From Sneathiella sp. (GTDB lineage Bacteria > Pseudomonadota > Alphaproteobacteria > Sneathiellales > Sneathiellaceae): a stretch of DNA of 34,751 nucleotides. The DNA is taken from the NCBI GenBank assembly GCA_021741195.1, contig JAIOYL010000012.1:1-34751 (forward strand), written 5' to 3'. A program made the position numbers and the translations under genes. The notes under the pieces were generated by a model. That model was not told the DNA's origin, did no database searches, and saw only the letters and a program-made list of their open reading frames with translations. Every line of letters begins with the position of its first letter. The first letter of the stretch is position 1. Of the stretch, positions 1-12,315 are shown one piece after another.

Positions 1-313
1 TTGCGACGCCGGGGCGGAAATTTTCGACAACCACATCAGCGTCGTCGATCAGGCGATAGGCAATTGCCCGTCCCTCCTCCGACTTGAGATCGATTGCAAG
101 GCTTCTTTTACCAAGGTTCACCGTCAGGAAGGCAGGGGATAAGCGCTTGGCAACCATCTCAGCATCAGAAAGAGTCGTGCGGAGCTGATCCCCCTTGATC
201 GGTGCCTCGATCTTTATGACGTCCGCACCGAGCAAAGAGAACATTTGCGTGCTGATCGGGCCCGCCAAAACTTGCGTGAAATCGACAACTTTCAGACCTT
301 CATAGGCTCTCAT
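1..313 (-). CDS. Class III CoA-transferase (CaiB/BaiF family), N-terminal part only
   Basis: The gene begins at 313 on the minus strand and runs off the left edge, so only about 104 N-terminal residues are visible. The start reads MRAYEGLKVVDFTQVLAGP, followed by LGADVIKIEAP and later VNLGKRSLAIDLKSEEG and DDADVVVENFRPGV. These are the standard N-terminal blocks of formyl-CoA/carnitine-type CoA-transferases, which move CoA from one acyl thioester to a free carboxylic acid in the cytoplasm. The catalytic aspartate of the family lies beyond the visible part. Its ATG overlaps the TGA of the upstream acyl-CoA synthetase gene by four bases (ATGA), so the two are probably translationally coupled as the distal end of the leftward tetR operon. 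The acid substrate is unknown; activation of a terpenoid or branched acid is an inference from context. Confidence 0.9.
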   Translation of the reverse strand, partial: MRAYEGLKVVDFTQVLAGPISTQMFSLLGADVIKIEAPIKGDQLRTTLSDAEMVAKRLSPAFLTVNLGKRSLAIDLKSEEGRAIAYRLIDDADVVVENFRPGVA

Positions 314-2409
314 GTTGCGCTTCCTTTCGGGACGATCAATGCATCGACCGCAACCGCCCCTTTGGGCAGAACGATGAAGGGGTTGACGTCAATCGTCTCA
401 ATCTTGTCCGCATTCTCGGCGGCAAAAACGGAAAGCCTGGAAAGCGCGTCGGCGAGCGCGTTCAAGTCCGAAGGTGGCGCACCGCGCACACCATCGAGCA
501 TTGCCCGCCCCTGGATTTCGTCTATCATCCGATAGGCTTCATCCACGCCGAAGGGCGCAAGCCGAAAAGTGACGTCTTTCAACACCTCGACGAAGACACC
601 GCCAAGGCCGAACATGACAGCCGGACCGAAAACCGGATCGCAGACAACGCCCATCACCGTCTCCACGCCGCCCGAGACCATTTCGGCAACGATGACGCCA
701 TCAATTTTCGCATCTGGTTTCGCTTTTTTTGCGCGCTCTATCAGCGTGTCGAACCCTTCAGAGACTTCCTTTTCGGAGTTTAGCTTCAACAGCACGCCAC
801 CGATTTCCGTCTTGTGGAGAATATCCGGCGAGGCGATCTTCATGACCACGCCGCCGCCGATATCCCGCCAGACCCTGACGGCATCGGCCGCCGATTGCAC
901 GAGTTCTTCCCGGGTAACAGGAACGCCGATACTTGAAAGGACTTTCTTTGCTTCATGCTCGGCAATGGGTTCCGTCGGCGCGGGCAATGCGCTATCGGGA
1001 AGTTTCGCCGGAGCATCCGGACGGCCACGGGCAAATACTTCGCCAAAGTAAGTGAGCGCCGCCATCGCCCGGACCGTGAGCGACGGATCCTCATAGCAGG
1101 GCATTTTCAATTTTTCGTAGATCGAGACAATCTCCTCTGGACCGATAAGGCTCATCATCATGACTTCGTCGGGATATTTCGTCCGGATATTCTTGAAGAT
1201 CTGCTCGCAAGCATCCTTCGTAAAGGGCGAAGCCGGCACACCCGCAAGATAAACGATGTGGCTGTCGAAGTCCGCCTCCTCAATCGTCATCTCGATGTTG
1301 GCTTCCATCAGTTTTGGATCGTTCAGCGCCTGGGCGGTAAAATCCACCGGATTGGCGACTCCCGCAAAAGGGATAAGGTCCTTCATTTTTTTCTGCGTTG
1401 CGGCAGGAATTGGCGCAACGTCCAGACCATATTTCACCGACGCGTCCGCCATCTGAACGCCGACACCGCCGGAGATAGTCTGCAGGTCTATCTTGCGCCC
1501 CTTCGGATATTTCCCGAACTGGCAGGCGTAGGCGATATCGATAAATTCTTCGGTTGTCTCTGCGCGGTAGACGCCATACTGCTTAAAAAGCGCATCATAA
1601 ATCGCGTCCGCCCCGGCAAGCGATGCGGTATGGGAGGCCGCCGCCGCCGCGCCTGCTTCGGTTTTTCCGACTTTCATGAAAATGACCGGTTTTTCAGCGT
1701 CCCGCGCCATTTCCAGCGCCCGGCAGACCCTGTCCGCATTCTTCATCCCTTCCGCATAGGCGAGGATGACCTCCACTTCCGGGTTCTGGGCGTAATATTC
1801 GATTACTTCGGCAACATCGACGTCGGATTCGTTCCCCGTCGTCACCCAATAGTTGGAGCCGACACCGCGCAGCTGCGACACCGTGAAGACATGCGCGCCA
1901 TAGGCGCCGCTCTGGCTGACAATCCCGATCGGTCCGGGCGGTTGCAGTAGCGCCCCTGGCGCATTGCTGAAGGTTCCATACCAGCCTGCGCTGATATTGA
2001 AGACGCCAAGACAGTTGGGGCCGACAATCCGCATTCCGCTGGTCCGGGCAATCTCGGTAATCTCACGCTGCGCCCTTGCGCCGTCCTCACTCTGCTCGGC
2101 AAAGCCCGAGGTGAACATGACTGCGCTTTTGACCCCCTGGTCCGCGCAGTCGCGCAATGTCTGCACGGCGACTTTCGCTGCAACCGCGATCACCGCGCAA
2201 TCGACGCCTTTCGGCACATCCTGAATGCTCGCATAGGCGGGCAATCCCTGAATTGTCTCGTAATTCGGATTAACCGGATAGATATTGCCTTTGTAACCGG
2301 CAGTCTTCATCGCGTGGATGGGACGGCCACCAATACGCGACGCCGTATCAGAGGCGCCGATGATGGCGACAGATTTTGGCCGCAGCATGGGCTCAAGTGG
2401 ATGGGTCAT
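310..2409 (-). CDS. NDP-forming acyl-CoA synthetase (acetate--CoA ligase family, ATP-grasp)
   Basis: The 699-residue protein has the fused layout of ADP-forming acyl-CoA synthetases. A CoA-binding Rossmann domain (about 8-135, with SVAIIGAS near the start and VGPNCLG at 129-135) is followed by succinyl-CoA-ligase-like domains containing SQSGAYG (about 165) and SHTASLAG (about 259), whose histidine matches the phosphorylated histidine of the family. A C-terminal ATP-grasp_5 domain lies beyond about 485, with KIASPDILHKTEIGGV. The family reversibly couples acyl-CoA formation to ATP/ADP through phosphohistidine. The start at 2409 is supported by AAGGA eight bases upstream. It lies downstream of atuA and is coupled to the CoA-transferase. 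The acyl substrate cannot be read from sequence; recycling a released acid such as acetate, or activating the terpenoid acid, are both plausible. Confidence 0.9.
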   Translation of the reverse strand: MTHPLEPMLRPKSVAIIGASDTASRIGGRPIHAMKTAGYKGNIYPVNPNYETIQGLPAYASIQDVPKGVDCAVIAVAAKVAVQTLRDCADQGVKSAVMFTSGFAEQSEDGARAQREITEIARTSGMRIVGPNCLGVFNISAGWYGTFSNAPGALLQPPGPIGIVSQSGAYGAHVFTVSQLRGVGSNYWVTTGNESDVDVAEVIEYYAQNPEVEVILAYAEGMKNADRVCRALEMARDAEKPVIFMKVGKTEAGAAAAASHTASLAGADAIYDALFKQYGVYRAETTEEFIDIAYACQFGKYPKGRKIDLQTISGGVGVQMADASVKYGLDVAPIPAATQKKMKDLIPFAGVANPVDFTAQALNDPKLMEANIEMTIEEADFDSHIVYLAGVPASPFTKDACEQIFKNIRTKYPDEVMMMSLIGPEEIVSIYEKLKMPCYEDPSLTVRAMAALTYFGEVFARGRPDAPAKLPDSALPAPTEPIAEHEAKKVLSSIGVPVTREELVQSAADAVRVWRDIGGGVVMKIASPDILHKTEIGGVLLKLNSEKEVSEGFDTLIERAKKAKPDAKIDGVIVAEMVSGGVETVMGVVCDPVFGPAVMFGLGGVFVEVLKDVTFRLAPFGVDEAYRMIDEIQGRAMLDGVRGAPPSDLNALADALSRLSVFAAENADKIETIDVNPFIVLPKGAVAVDALIVPKGSAT

Positions 2410-2444
2410 TGATTTTTTCCTTCTTATCCCTTTTTTCGAATTCT

Positions 2445-4256
2445 TTATGCCAGTCTTTTGGCGAGAGAGCTAGGGACTTTCACAGGCAAGGCCAGTAATT
2501 GCTGGGCATAGGTTTTCGCCAGGTTATCAAGATGCAATGTCGACGTTCCGCCGCCGCCGAGACAATTGGTCAGCAGGAAATTGATAGCCTTCATACCCGG
2601 AAGGTCGAACCGCATGACGTCCCCTTCCACGACATGACCAAACCACTTTTTTACGCTGTCTTCCGTGGCGCTTTGCTTTATCCAGGGCAGGTAGTCCGCC
2701 GACCGCGCAATGACGCCGACGTTGGCATTGTTGCCCTTGTCGCCGCTCCGGGCCGCCGCGAGCTTGATCAGCGGCACCTCCACCGTTGCTTCGGGTGTCG
2801 GCGTTAACGCATCATCCCCTTCTGCATGCTTCGGTGTTGGAAATTCCGAGAAGGATGCAGGAACCGGAATATTAAAATTAACCGGTTTATTGGAAACAAT
2901 TATCAATGGCTGGATGCGCGCCTTGTCAATCTGGAATGCAAACTGCGCAACGACTGGCGTGATCTTCGGTCGGCCTGCCGCCCCGGCGGAGCAGCGCCCT
3001 GTCGTCATGGACAACCCGACACCTGTCGTCTCTTTCGAGAATAATTCCAGCGCTGCCTTCTCGTCATGGCGGACATCGATCTGCGTAATGATCTCCCGCG
3101 CGGCAGCCGCATGTTCGTCCGCATTGTTTCCCCAAAGCGTTTGTGCACCGATTATGTGAATGGCCGTATCCTGATAGTCGCCAAGATTTCTCTCCATAAA
3201 CAACCGCCTGGTTCGCTTCAACAGCGCTTCGGCAAAGGCCTTGCCTTTTTCAACCGCATCAAATCCGGTAATGACAGTCGATGCCGTCGCGCGATATCCA
3301 TCCTTATAGGTTCCGGATACCTTGTAGGTTGACGTCGGTGCGCGCCCCTTGGCTCCGGCGATTTCCAACCAGTCCTTTTTTGTTTCATTAAGCGTGACGC
3401 CGGAAAAATCGCAGATGACATCTGGCATGATATAGGCAGAAGGATCCCCAATCTCGTAGAGGATCTGTTCGCCAACGGAAAGGCGGGACACAATTCCACC
3501 CGTGTTTTCAGGCTTAGTAATGGCGAAAGTGCCATCGCCTCTGCAGACTGCAATCGGATAACCCATGTCGTCCCAGCCCGCCACGGTATCGCGCCAGTCC
3601 GTGAAATTCCCGCCGGTCGCCTGCGCGCCGCATTCCAGAATATGCCCCGCGAGCGAACCGGACGCAAGTTTGTCATAGTCATCAACGGTCCAGCCGAACT
3701 CATGAATAAGCGGGCCGAGCGTAACGGCACTGTCGACGCATCTGCCGGTGATGACCACATCCGCGCCCGCGTCCAATGCGACGGCGATGGGAAAGGCCCC
3801 AAGATAGGCATTGGCACTGATCATGCTGTCGGGCATAGGGGCACCGGAAAACATTTCGCTTGTGCCCTGCGCCCGCAGGCTTTCGATCTCGTCGGCAAGA
3901 TTATCGCCTTCGACCGTACCAATCTTGAGATCGACGCCAGCCTCTTCTGCTACTTTCGCAAGCGCCGCAGCGCAGGCTGCGACATTAACGCCACCCGCAT
4001 TGGCCACAACCTTGATGCCACGCGCCTTAATCTCGTGAATTAGTGGTTTCATGACCAGGCTGACGAAGTCGCTGGCGTATCCGGCATCGGGGGATTTTTC
4101 CTTCGCCCGCACCAGGATAGACATGGTGACTTCCGCAAGATAATCGAAAACGAGATAATCGACGTTTCCTTTAAGGACGAGTTGCCGAGGCGCTTCCTGG
4201 GAATCACCCCAATAACCGGAGGCGCCGCCAATACGGATGGTTTTTGAACGGGTCAT
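2445..4256 (-). CDS. atuA: AtuA family protein (DUF1446 plus AtuA-like C-terminal domain)
   Basis: The protein opens with IRIGGASGYWGDS and continues with LVFDYLAEVTMSIL and KVVANAGGVN. These are hallmark blocks of the AtuA/DUF1446 family, which occupies roughly residues 5-440. The C-terminal AtuA-like domain (about 495-590) contains LAAARSGDKGNNANVGVIAR and NCLGGGGTSTLHLD. AtuA is needed for citronellol/geraniol growth in pseudomonads, but its reaction is not established as far as I know. An in-frame ATG at 4265 overlaps the upstream hydratase stop as ATGA, but AAAGG abuts it directly. The ATG at 4256 has AAAGG nine bases upstream, so I prefer it (603 residues; 606 with the other start). It follows the enoyl-CoA hydratase gene in the leftward operon. 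Confidence 0.92.
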   Translation of the reverse strand: MTRSKTIRIGGASGYWGDSQEAPRQLVLKGNVDYLVFDYLAEVTMSILVRAKEKSPDAGYASDFVSLVMKPLIHEIKARGIKVVANAGGVNVAACAAALAKVAEEAGVDLKIGTVEGDNLADEIESLRAQGTSEMFSGAPMPDSMISANAYLGAFPIAVALDAGADVVITGRCVDSAVTLGPLIHEFGWTVDDYDKLASGSLAGHILECGAQATGGNFTDWRDTVAGWDDMGYPIAVCRGDGTFAITKPENTGGIVSRLSVGEQILYEIGDPSAYIMPDVICDFSGVTLNETKKDWLEIAGAKGRAPTSTYKVSGTYKDGYRATASTVITGFDAVEKGKAFAEALLKRTRRLFMERNLGDYQDTAIHIIGAQTLWGNNADEHAAAAREIITQIDVRHDEKAALELFSKETTGVGLSMTTGRCSAGAAGRPKITPVVAQFAFQIDKARIQPLIIVSNKPVNFNIPVPASFSEFPTPKHAEGDDALTPTPEATVEVPLIKLAAARSGDKGNNANVGVIARSADYLPWIKQSATEDSVKKWFGHVVEGDVMRFDLPGMKAINFLLTNCLGGGGTSTLHLDNLAKTYAQQLLALPVKVPSSLAKRLA

Positions 4257-4261
4257 GTCCC

Positions 4262-5089
4262 TCATCCTTTCACTTTATCATCAGTTATCTGCCAGGCGGG
4301 TTTTCGTTTTTCGGCAAAGGCGGACTGGCCTTCCTTGCCTTCCGAGCTCCGGTTCAATTCAGAGAATTTCGTGGCGGAGAAACGGATCATGTCCTCTTCC
4401 GGAAGAGAGCCCACTTTCAACATAATGGCCTTGGTCGCGGCATTCGCCATTGGCCCGCAGCGCATCACCCTGGCAACGACATCTTCCAGTGTCTGATCTA
4501 TTTCCGCATCAACGCAAAGATATTGTGCAATGCCATAGTCGAAGGCTTTCACGCCATCGAAGCGATCGCCGGTGAGAGCAAGCTGCCGTGCCCGCGTCAA
4601 CCCGATACGCTTGACGACATAAGGCGCAATCTGCGCCGGCGCAACGCCGAGTGTCGTCTCCGGCATCCCCATGCGCGCGCCTTCTGCGACGATAGTAATA
4701 TCGGCGAGGCAGGCATATCCCATGCCGCCGCCAAAAGCGGACCCTTCCACCACGGCAATGGTCGTCTGCGGTAAATGTTCGAATTTCAAAAAAGCCATGC
4801 CGGCGTCGCGGTTCCGCTCCATAATCGGGTCGCGATCTTTCGTCACAACATCGTCGGCCATATTGCGCCGCTCCTTTATATCGCCGCCCGCGCAGAAATG
4901 TCCGCCCGCTCCGCGCAAGACAACAACCCGCACTTCCGGTGTCGCTTGCAGCCAGTCAACGACTGCCGCGAATTCCGCCCCCATCTGGCTGTTGATCGCG
5001 TTGCGTTGGTCCGGCCGGTTGAATGTCAGGTTCAGGCGCGGCCCCTTGACTTCCAGCAGCAAATTTTCACATTCAGGTAATCCATGCAT
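4262..5089 (-). CDS. Enoyl-CoA hydratase, glutaconyl-CoA hydratase type (AtuE/LiuC-like)
   Basis: This is a 275-residue crotonase. The oxyanion-hole segment GGHFCAGGDIKERR is at about 62-75 and a second glycine-rich segment SAFGGGMGYACLAD at about 117-130. Of the two crotonase glutamates, the one in GMPETTLG (E144 here, equivalent to rat E164) is kept. The other (rat E144 in GGCEL) is glycine 124. Loss of that residue together with the VAPAQIAPYVVKRIG block is typical, from memory, of methylglutaconyl- and isohexenylglutaconyl-CoA hydratases (LiuC, AtuE). With atuA directly downstream and a carboxylase nearby, hydration of isohexenylglutaconyl-CoA is the best guess. The start has only a purine-rich leader and no strong ribosome site. 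The TetR gene ends 39 bases upstream, so the two are likely co-transcribed. Confidence 0.88.
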   Translation of the reverse strand: MHGLPECENLLLEVKGPRLNLTFNRPDQRNAINSQMGAEFAAVVDWLQATPEVRVVVLRGAGGHFCAGGDIKERRNMADDVVTKDRDPIMERNRDAGMAFLKFEHLPQTTIAVVEGSAFGGGMGYACLADITIVAEGARMGMPETTLGVAPAQIAPYVVKRIGLTRARQLALTGDRFDGVKAFDYGIAQYLCVDAEIDQTLEDVVARVMRCGPMANAATKAIMLKVGSLPEEDMIRFSATKFSELNRSSEGKEGQSAFAEKRKPAWQITDDKVKG

Positions 5090-5128
5090 TATTCTTTTTC
5101 TTTCTTTTTAAGCGCATCTTCCAGACCC

Positions 5129-5746
5129 TTATTTTTCGGTCAGGTATTTTTTAAACATATCCTTAAACTGGTCTATTTGCAGCGAAACTTTTTCATGTCC
5201 TCCCGCAATCATTTTCGTAAGGGCGAGGCCCCTGAGAATAATCAACAGCATCAAACGCCAAGAGAGGATTTCCTTCCGTCCACGCCCACTATCGGCAAAA
5301 ACCCTTTGCCAGACAATAGCTCTTTGCTGCTCCAGCTCCTCCAAGGTTGAAGAAATTGCAGCCTCGAATTCCGGATCCTGGCGTCCCCGCACGGCAATTT
5401 CGATAAAGGCCGCATAATTTTCACTTCTAAATCCGCGCCAATAGTCGTCGACCACCCTGTCAATCCGCGCGGGCAACGGCAACTTGATGAGATCATCGGC
5501 CGCCAGATGCTGACCAAGACGTCCAGCAATCTCGACGATACTATCCATCAACAGAGACTTCGGGCTATCAAAATGATATTGAATGGCGCCCCGCGTGAGC
5601 CCCGCTTCCCGCGCGACATCCTCCATGGTCAGTTGCGCGGCCCCTTTTTCATGCAGCAGCTTTATCGTCGCCTCAACCAGCTTGGCGCGGGTTTCAAGGC
5701 GCCGTTCTTCCTGCCGCCTCCGCCCGCCTCCATTCTCCTCATCCAT
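5129..5746 (-). CDS. TetR/AcrR family transcriptional regulator (AtuR-like position)
   Basis: The N-terminal helix-turn-helix reads TRAKLVEATIKLL, then LTMEDVAREAGLTRGAIQYH and FDSPKSLLMDSI, the standard TetR DNA-binding pattern at about 20-70. The remainder is a divergent helical ligand-binding domain with WRGFRSENYAAFIEIAVRG. Length (about 205 residues) is normal. I place the start at the ATG at 5746. A GTG at 5755 in the same frame has a weak AGAGA six bases upstream and is an alternative. The gene heads the leftward operon and faces the rightward acyl-CoA dehydrogenase operon across a 180-bp gap holding a perfect palindrome, the usual arrangement for a local repressor acting on both sides. 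AtuR of pseudomonads is a TetR repressor of the atu genes, so an acyl-CoA or terpenoid-CoA ligand is likely (inference). Confidence 0.93.
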   Translation of the reverse strand: MDEENGGGRRRQEERRLETRAKLVEATIKLLHEKGAAQLTMEDVAREAGLTRGAIQYHFDSPKSLLMDSIVEIAGRLGQHLAADDLIKLPLPARIDRVVDDYWRGFRSENYAAFIEIAVRGRQDPEFEAAISSTLEELEQQRAIVWQRVFADSGRGRKEILSWRLMLLIILRGLALTKMIAGGHEKVSLQIDQFKDMFKKYLTEK

Positions 5747-5821
5747 GAAAGTCACTGGGCATCTCTTTCACATCCGTTCTTCCCGCAAAAAATCGGACAG
5801 ATCCCGCCAAATTAATTGCAA

Positions 5822-5850
5822 TTGTAACATTCATGCATGAATGTTAATAT
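5822..5850 (+). promoter_or_regulatory. Candidate sigma-70-type promoter for the dehydrogenase operon
   Basis: TTGTAA at 5822-5827 and TAATAT at 5845-5850 are separated by 17 bases and each agrees with the sigma-70 consensus at about four of six positions. The spacer is almost wholly covered by the 22-bp palindrome, so a bound repressor would exclude RNA polymerase. The match is modest and the assignment tentative. Confidence 0.4.
5825..5846. promoter_or_regulatory. Perfect 22-bp palindrome, probable TetR operator
   Basis: The half-site TAACATTCATG is followed directly by its exact reverse complement, giving 11-bp arms with no spacer. It sits in the middle of the divergent intergenic region between the TetR gene and the acyl-CoA dehydrogenase gene. 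TetR-family regulators usually bind such sites beside their own gene, so I infer that it controls both the leftward tetR-hydratase-atuA operon and the rightward dehydrogenase operon. Confidence 0.75.
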
Positions 5851-5931
5851 CAATGAGCCAAAAAAACAATCCCTGTCAAGGGCCCGCGGATACCTATCGG
5901 ATCGACGGGAATAAAAAAGTGGAATACCGTC

Positions 5932-7077
5932 ATGCAATTCACCCAGGAACACCGGGAACTTACCGAAAGTCTGAAAAAATTCATCGAGGCGGAAATCAAT
6001 CCCCATGTCGACGGGTGGGAGGAAGCGGAGCAGTTTCCCGCCCACAAGCTCTTCAAAAAAATGGGCGACATGGGATTTCTAGGGATCAGTAAACCCGCCG
6101 AATATGGCGGCAGCGGTCTGGACTATTCCTATGAGGCGGTCGCGTCGGAAGCACTCGGATATATCGCCTGTGGCGGCGTCGCCATGGCGATTGGCGTGCA
6201 GACGAATATGTCTACGCCCGCTCTCGCCCGGCATGGCTCGGATGAACTCCGCCGGAATTTCCTCGCGCCCGCTATCAAAGGCGAGATGGTCGGTTGCGCC
6301 GGCGTGACGGAGGCCGCCGCCGGTTCGGACGTTGCCAGCCTCAAGACGACAGCGCGCAAAGACGGCGACGACTACGTGATCAACGGCTCGAAGATGTATA
6401 TCACCAACGGCTTGCAGGCGGACTGGATTTGCCTTCTTGCAAACACCGGCGACGGCCCCGCACACAAGAACAAGTCGCTGATCATTGTTCCTATGGACAG
6501 CCCCGGCATAACGAAACACAAGATCCGCAAGATCGGTATGATGTCCTCCGATACCGCACAGCTTTTCTTTGATGAGGTACGGGTACCCCAGCGCAACCGG
6601 ATCGGCGAGGAAGGACGCGGCTTTATCTATCAGATGCAGCAGTTCCAGGAGGAACGGCTGTTTGCCGCCGCCCGCGGTCCCCGGGTCATGGAAGAGGCGA
6701 TTAATGAGACGATTGAATATACCCGTGAACGCAAGGCTTTCGGGAAATCCATCCTCGACAATCAGGTGGTAAATTACCGTCTCGCGGAATTGCAAACGGA
6801 AGTCGAGGCGCTGAGGGCCCTTACCTACCATGCAGTCGAGCGGTATGTCTCGGGTGAGGATGTCACCAAGCTCGCCTCCATGGCGAAACTGAAAGTCGGG
6901 CGGCTGCAACGTGAAGTGATGGACAGCTGCCTGCAATATTGGGGTGGTCAGGGCTACATGTGGGAATCTTCTATCTCCCGCAAATTCCGTGATTTCCGCC
7001 TCACGTCCATCGGCGGCGGTGCAGATGAAGTCATGCTGAAGGTGATCACCAAACTGATGGGGATCTCGCCGGACTGA
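5932..7077 (+). CDS. atuD: Acyl-CoA dehydrogenase, citronellyl-CoA dehydrogenase type
   Basis: The 381-residue protein has the complete acyl-CoA dehydrogenase fold. Features include the FAD/substrate motif GVTEAAAGSDVASLKTT (about 124-140), INGSKMYITNG, the arginine of TRERKAFG and the C-terminal LQYWGGQGYMWE and IGGGADEVM. The usual MCAD-type C-terminal glutamate position is glycine (IGGGADE). Glutamate 241 in QFQEERL lies where isovaleryl- and long-chain-type dehydrogenases carry their base. The blocks AIGVQTNMSTPALARHGSDE and YQMQQFQEERL agree closely, from memory, with AtuD, which makes the 2,3-double bond of geranyl-CoA from citronellyl-CoA. It is the first gene of a rightward operon behind the palindrome; the next gene starts 11 bases after its stop. 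Confidence 0.85.
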   Translation: MQFTQEHRELTESLKKFIEAEINPHVDGWEEAEQFPAHKLFKKMGDMGFLGISKPAEYGGSGLDYSYEAVASEALGYIACGGVAMAIGVQTNMSTPALARHGSDELRRNFLAPAIKGEMVGCAGVTEAAAGSDVASLKTTARKDGDDYVINGSKMYITNGLQADWICLLANTGDGPAHKNKSLIIVPMDSPGITKHKIRKIGMMSSDTAQLFFDEVRVPQRNRIGEEGRGFIYQMQQFQEERLFAAARGPRVMEEAINETIEYTRERKAFGKSILDNQVVNYRLAELQTEVEALRALTYHAVERYVSGEDVTKLASMAKLKVGRLQREVMDSCLQYWGGQGYMWESSISRKFRDFRLTSIGGGADEVMLKVITKLMGISPD

Positions 7078-7088
7078 GGGAGGGAAAG

Positions 7089-8300
7089 ATGGATCTAACG
7101 GATCGCGCGGAGCATAAGATTTTCCGTGAGGAAGTGCGCGACTTTATTGCCGCTTACCGGCATCTCGCCCCCGAAGACACTGCCCATTCCTATAGGCTGA
7201 TGCCCCGCCCCTATTCAGACGAAGTGCGGAACTGGCAGAAACTGCTGGTCGAGAAAGGCTATGCGAACCGGACTGTCCCAAAGGCTTATGGCGGCTTCGG
7301 TGCGGAGCCGGATATCCTGAAATCGAAAATTATCGCGGACGAGTTTTTTAAGGTAAATGTGCCGCAAGGGCTCTACAGTCAAGGTATCTCTATGCTGGTG
7401 CCGACGTTATTGGAACATGGCACGGAAGAGCAAAAGAGAAAATGGATCGCCCCAACGGTCCGCGCCGACGTTTTCTGGTGCCAAGGCTACTCGGAACCCA
7501 ATTCAGGTTCCGATCTCGCCAGCCTACAAACGAGCGCCATTGAGGATGGCGATGATTTCATCATCAACGGCTCGAAAATCTGGACATCCTCGGCCCATGT
7601 CGCGCAAATGATTTTCTGCCTCGTCAGAACCGAACCTGAAGCCGGAAAATATGATGGGATCAGTTACCTGATTTTTCCAATGGATACACCCGGGATTGAG
7701 ATACGGCCACTGCAAACGATGACAGGCCACCCGTCCTTCAACGAGGTCTTCTTCACTGACGTCCGCGTCCCGAAAGCAGCCGTCGTCGGCGGCCGCGGCA
7801 ACGGCTGGAAAGTCGCGAACAGTACTCTTGCTCATGAGCGCGGCATGCTGTCCAACGCAAATCTGTCGCTGGAGCGGTTACAGAAAATCGAGAAGCTCCT
7901 CAAGACCGAAACAATTGACGGCGCGCCTGTCGGCGAGAATGCCGCCCTGATGGATCGCTATATTCGCCTGCAGGCGCGGGTGCAGGGCATGCGGCTCCAT
8001 GAAATGCGGCTGATTACGGCGGCATCCATGGGTAAGCCGCGCGGCCTCGAGGATTTGGTCTGCAAGCTGCTCGGGTGCGAAATCAACCATCAGCTCGATG
8101 CTCTCGCCATAGATATCCTAGGTGAGATTGGCGTTCTCTACGACGGCATTCCCTCGATCGATCTCGACGGGGTCTGGCAGCAGCTTTACATGTATGATCT
8201 TGGCCTGATCATCGGTGGCGGCACCGCGCAAATCCAGAAGAATATCATAGCGGAACGAGGCCTGGATATGCCGCGTGAGCCTAAAACGACAAAAGGATAA
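7089..8300 (+). CDS. Acyl-CoA dehydrogenase, FadE pair, probable catalytic subunit
   Basis: The 403-residue protein has the dehydrogenase blocks GYSEPNSGSDLASLQT (about 133-148), INGSKIWTSSAH and a C-terminal LGLIIGGGTAQIQKNIIAER. Glutamate 250 in LAHERGML sits at the internal catalytic-base position used by isovaleryl-type enzymes. The sequence style and its direct partner gene recall the heteromeric alpha2beta2 dehydrogenases that act on sterol side chains in actinobacteria (FadE26/27-like). A strong ribosome site (GAGGGAGGG) fixes the start. It lies in an operon between atuD and its presumed partner. A bulky branched or cyclic acyl-CoA is a likelier substrate than a straight chain, by family analogy only. 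Confidence 0.88.
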   Translation: MDLTDRAEHKIFREEVRDFIAAYRHLAPEDTAHSYRLMPRPYSDEVRNWQKLLVEKGYANRTVPKAYGGFGAEPDILKSKIIADEFFKVNVPQGLYSQGISMLVPTLLEHGTEEQKRKWIAPTVRADVFWCQGYSEPNSGSDLASLQTSAIEDGDDFIINGSKIWTSSAHVAQMIFCLVRTEPEAGKYDGISYLIFPMDTPGIEIRPLQTMTGHPSFNEVFFTDVRVPKAAVVGGRGNGWKVANSTLAHERGMLSNANLSLERLQKIEKLLKTETIDGAPVGENAALMDRYIRLQARVQGMRLHEMRLITAASMGKPRGLEDLVCKLLGCEINHQLDALAIDILGEIGVLYDGIPSIDLDGVWQQLYMYDLGLIIGGGTAQIQKNIIAERGLDMPREPKTTKG

Positions 8301-8304
8301 CCCG

Positions 8305-12270
<3,966 letters not shown>

Positions 12271-12315
12271 CGGAATTTCTCCATTTTCATTGATATTATA
12301 GCAGCTTGCGCTTTA

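Noticed and set aside
955-1950. Open frame of 331 codons on the plus strand
   Set aside because: It lies wholly opposite the acyl-CoA synthetase gene, shows no recognisable domain and has arginine/histidine-rich shadow composition.
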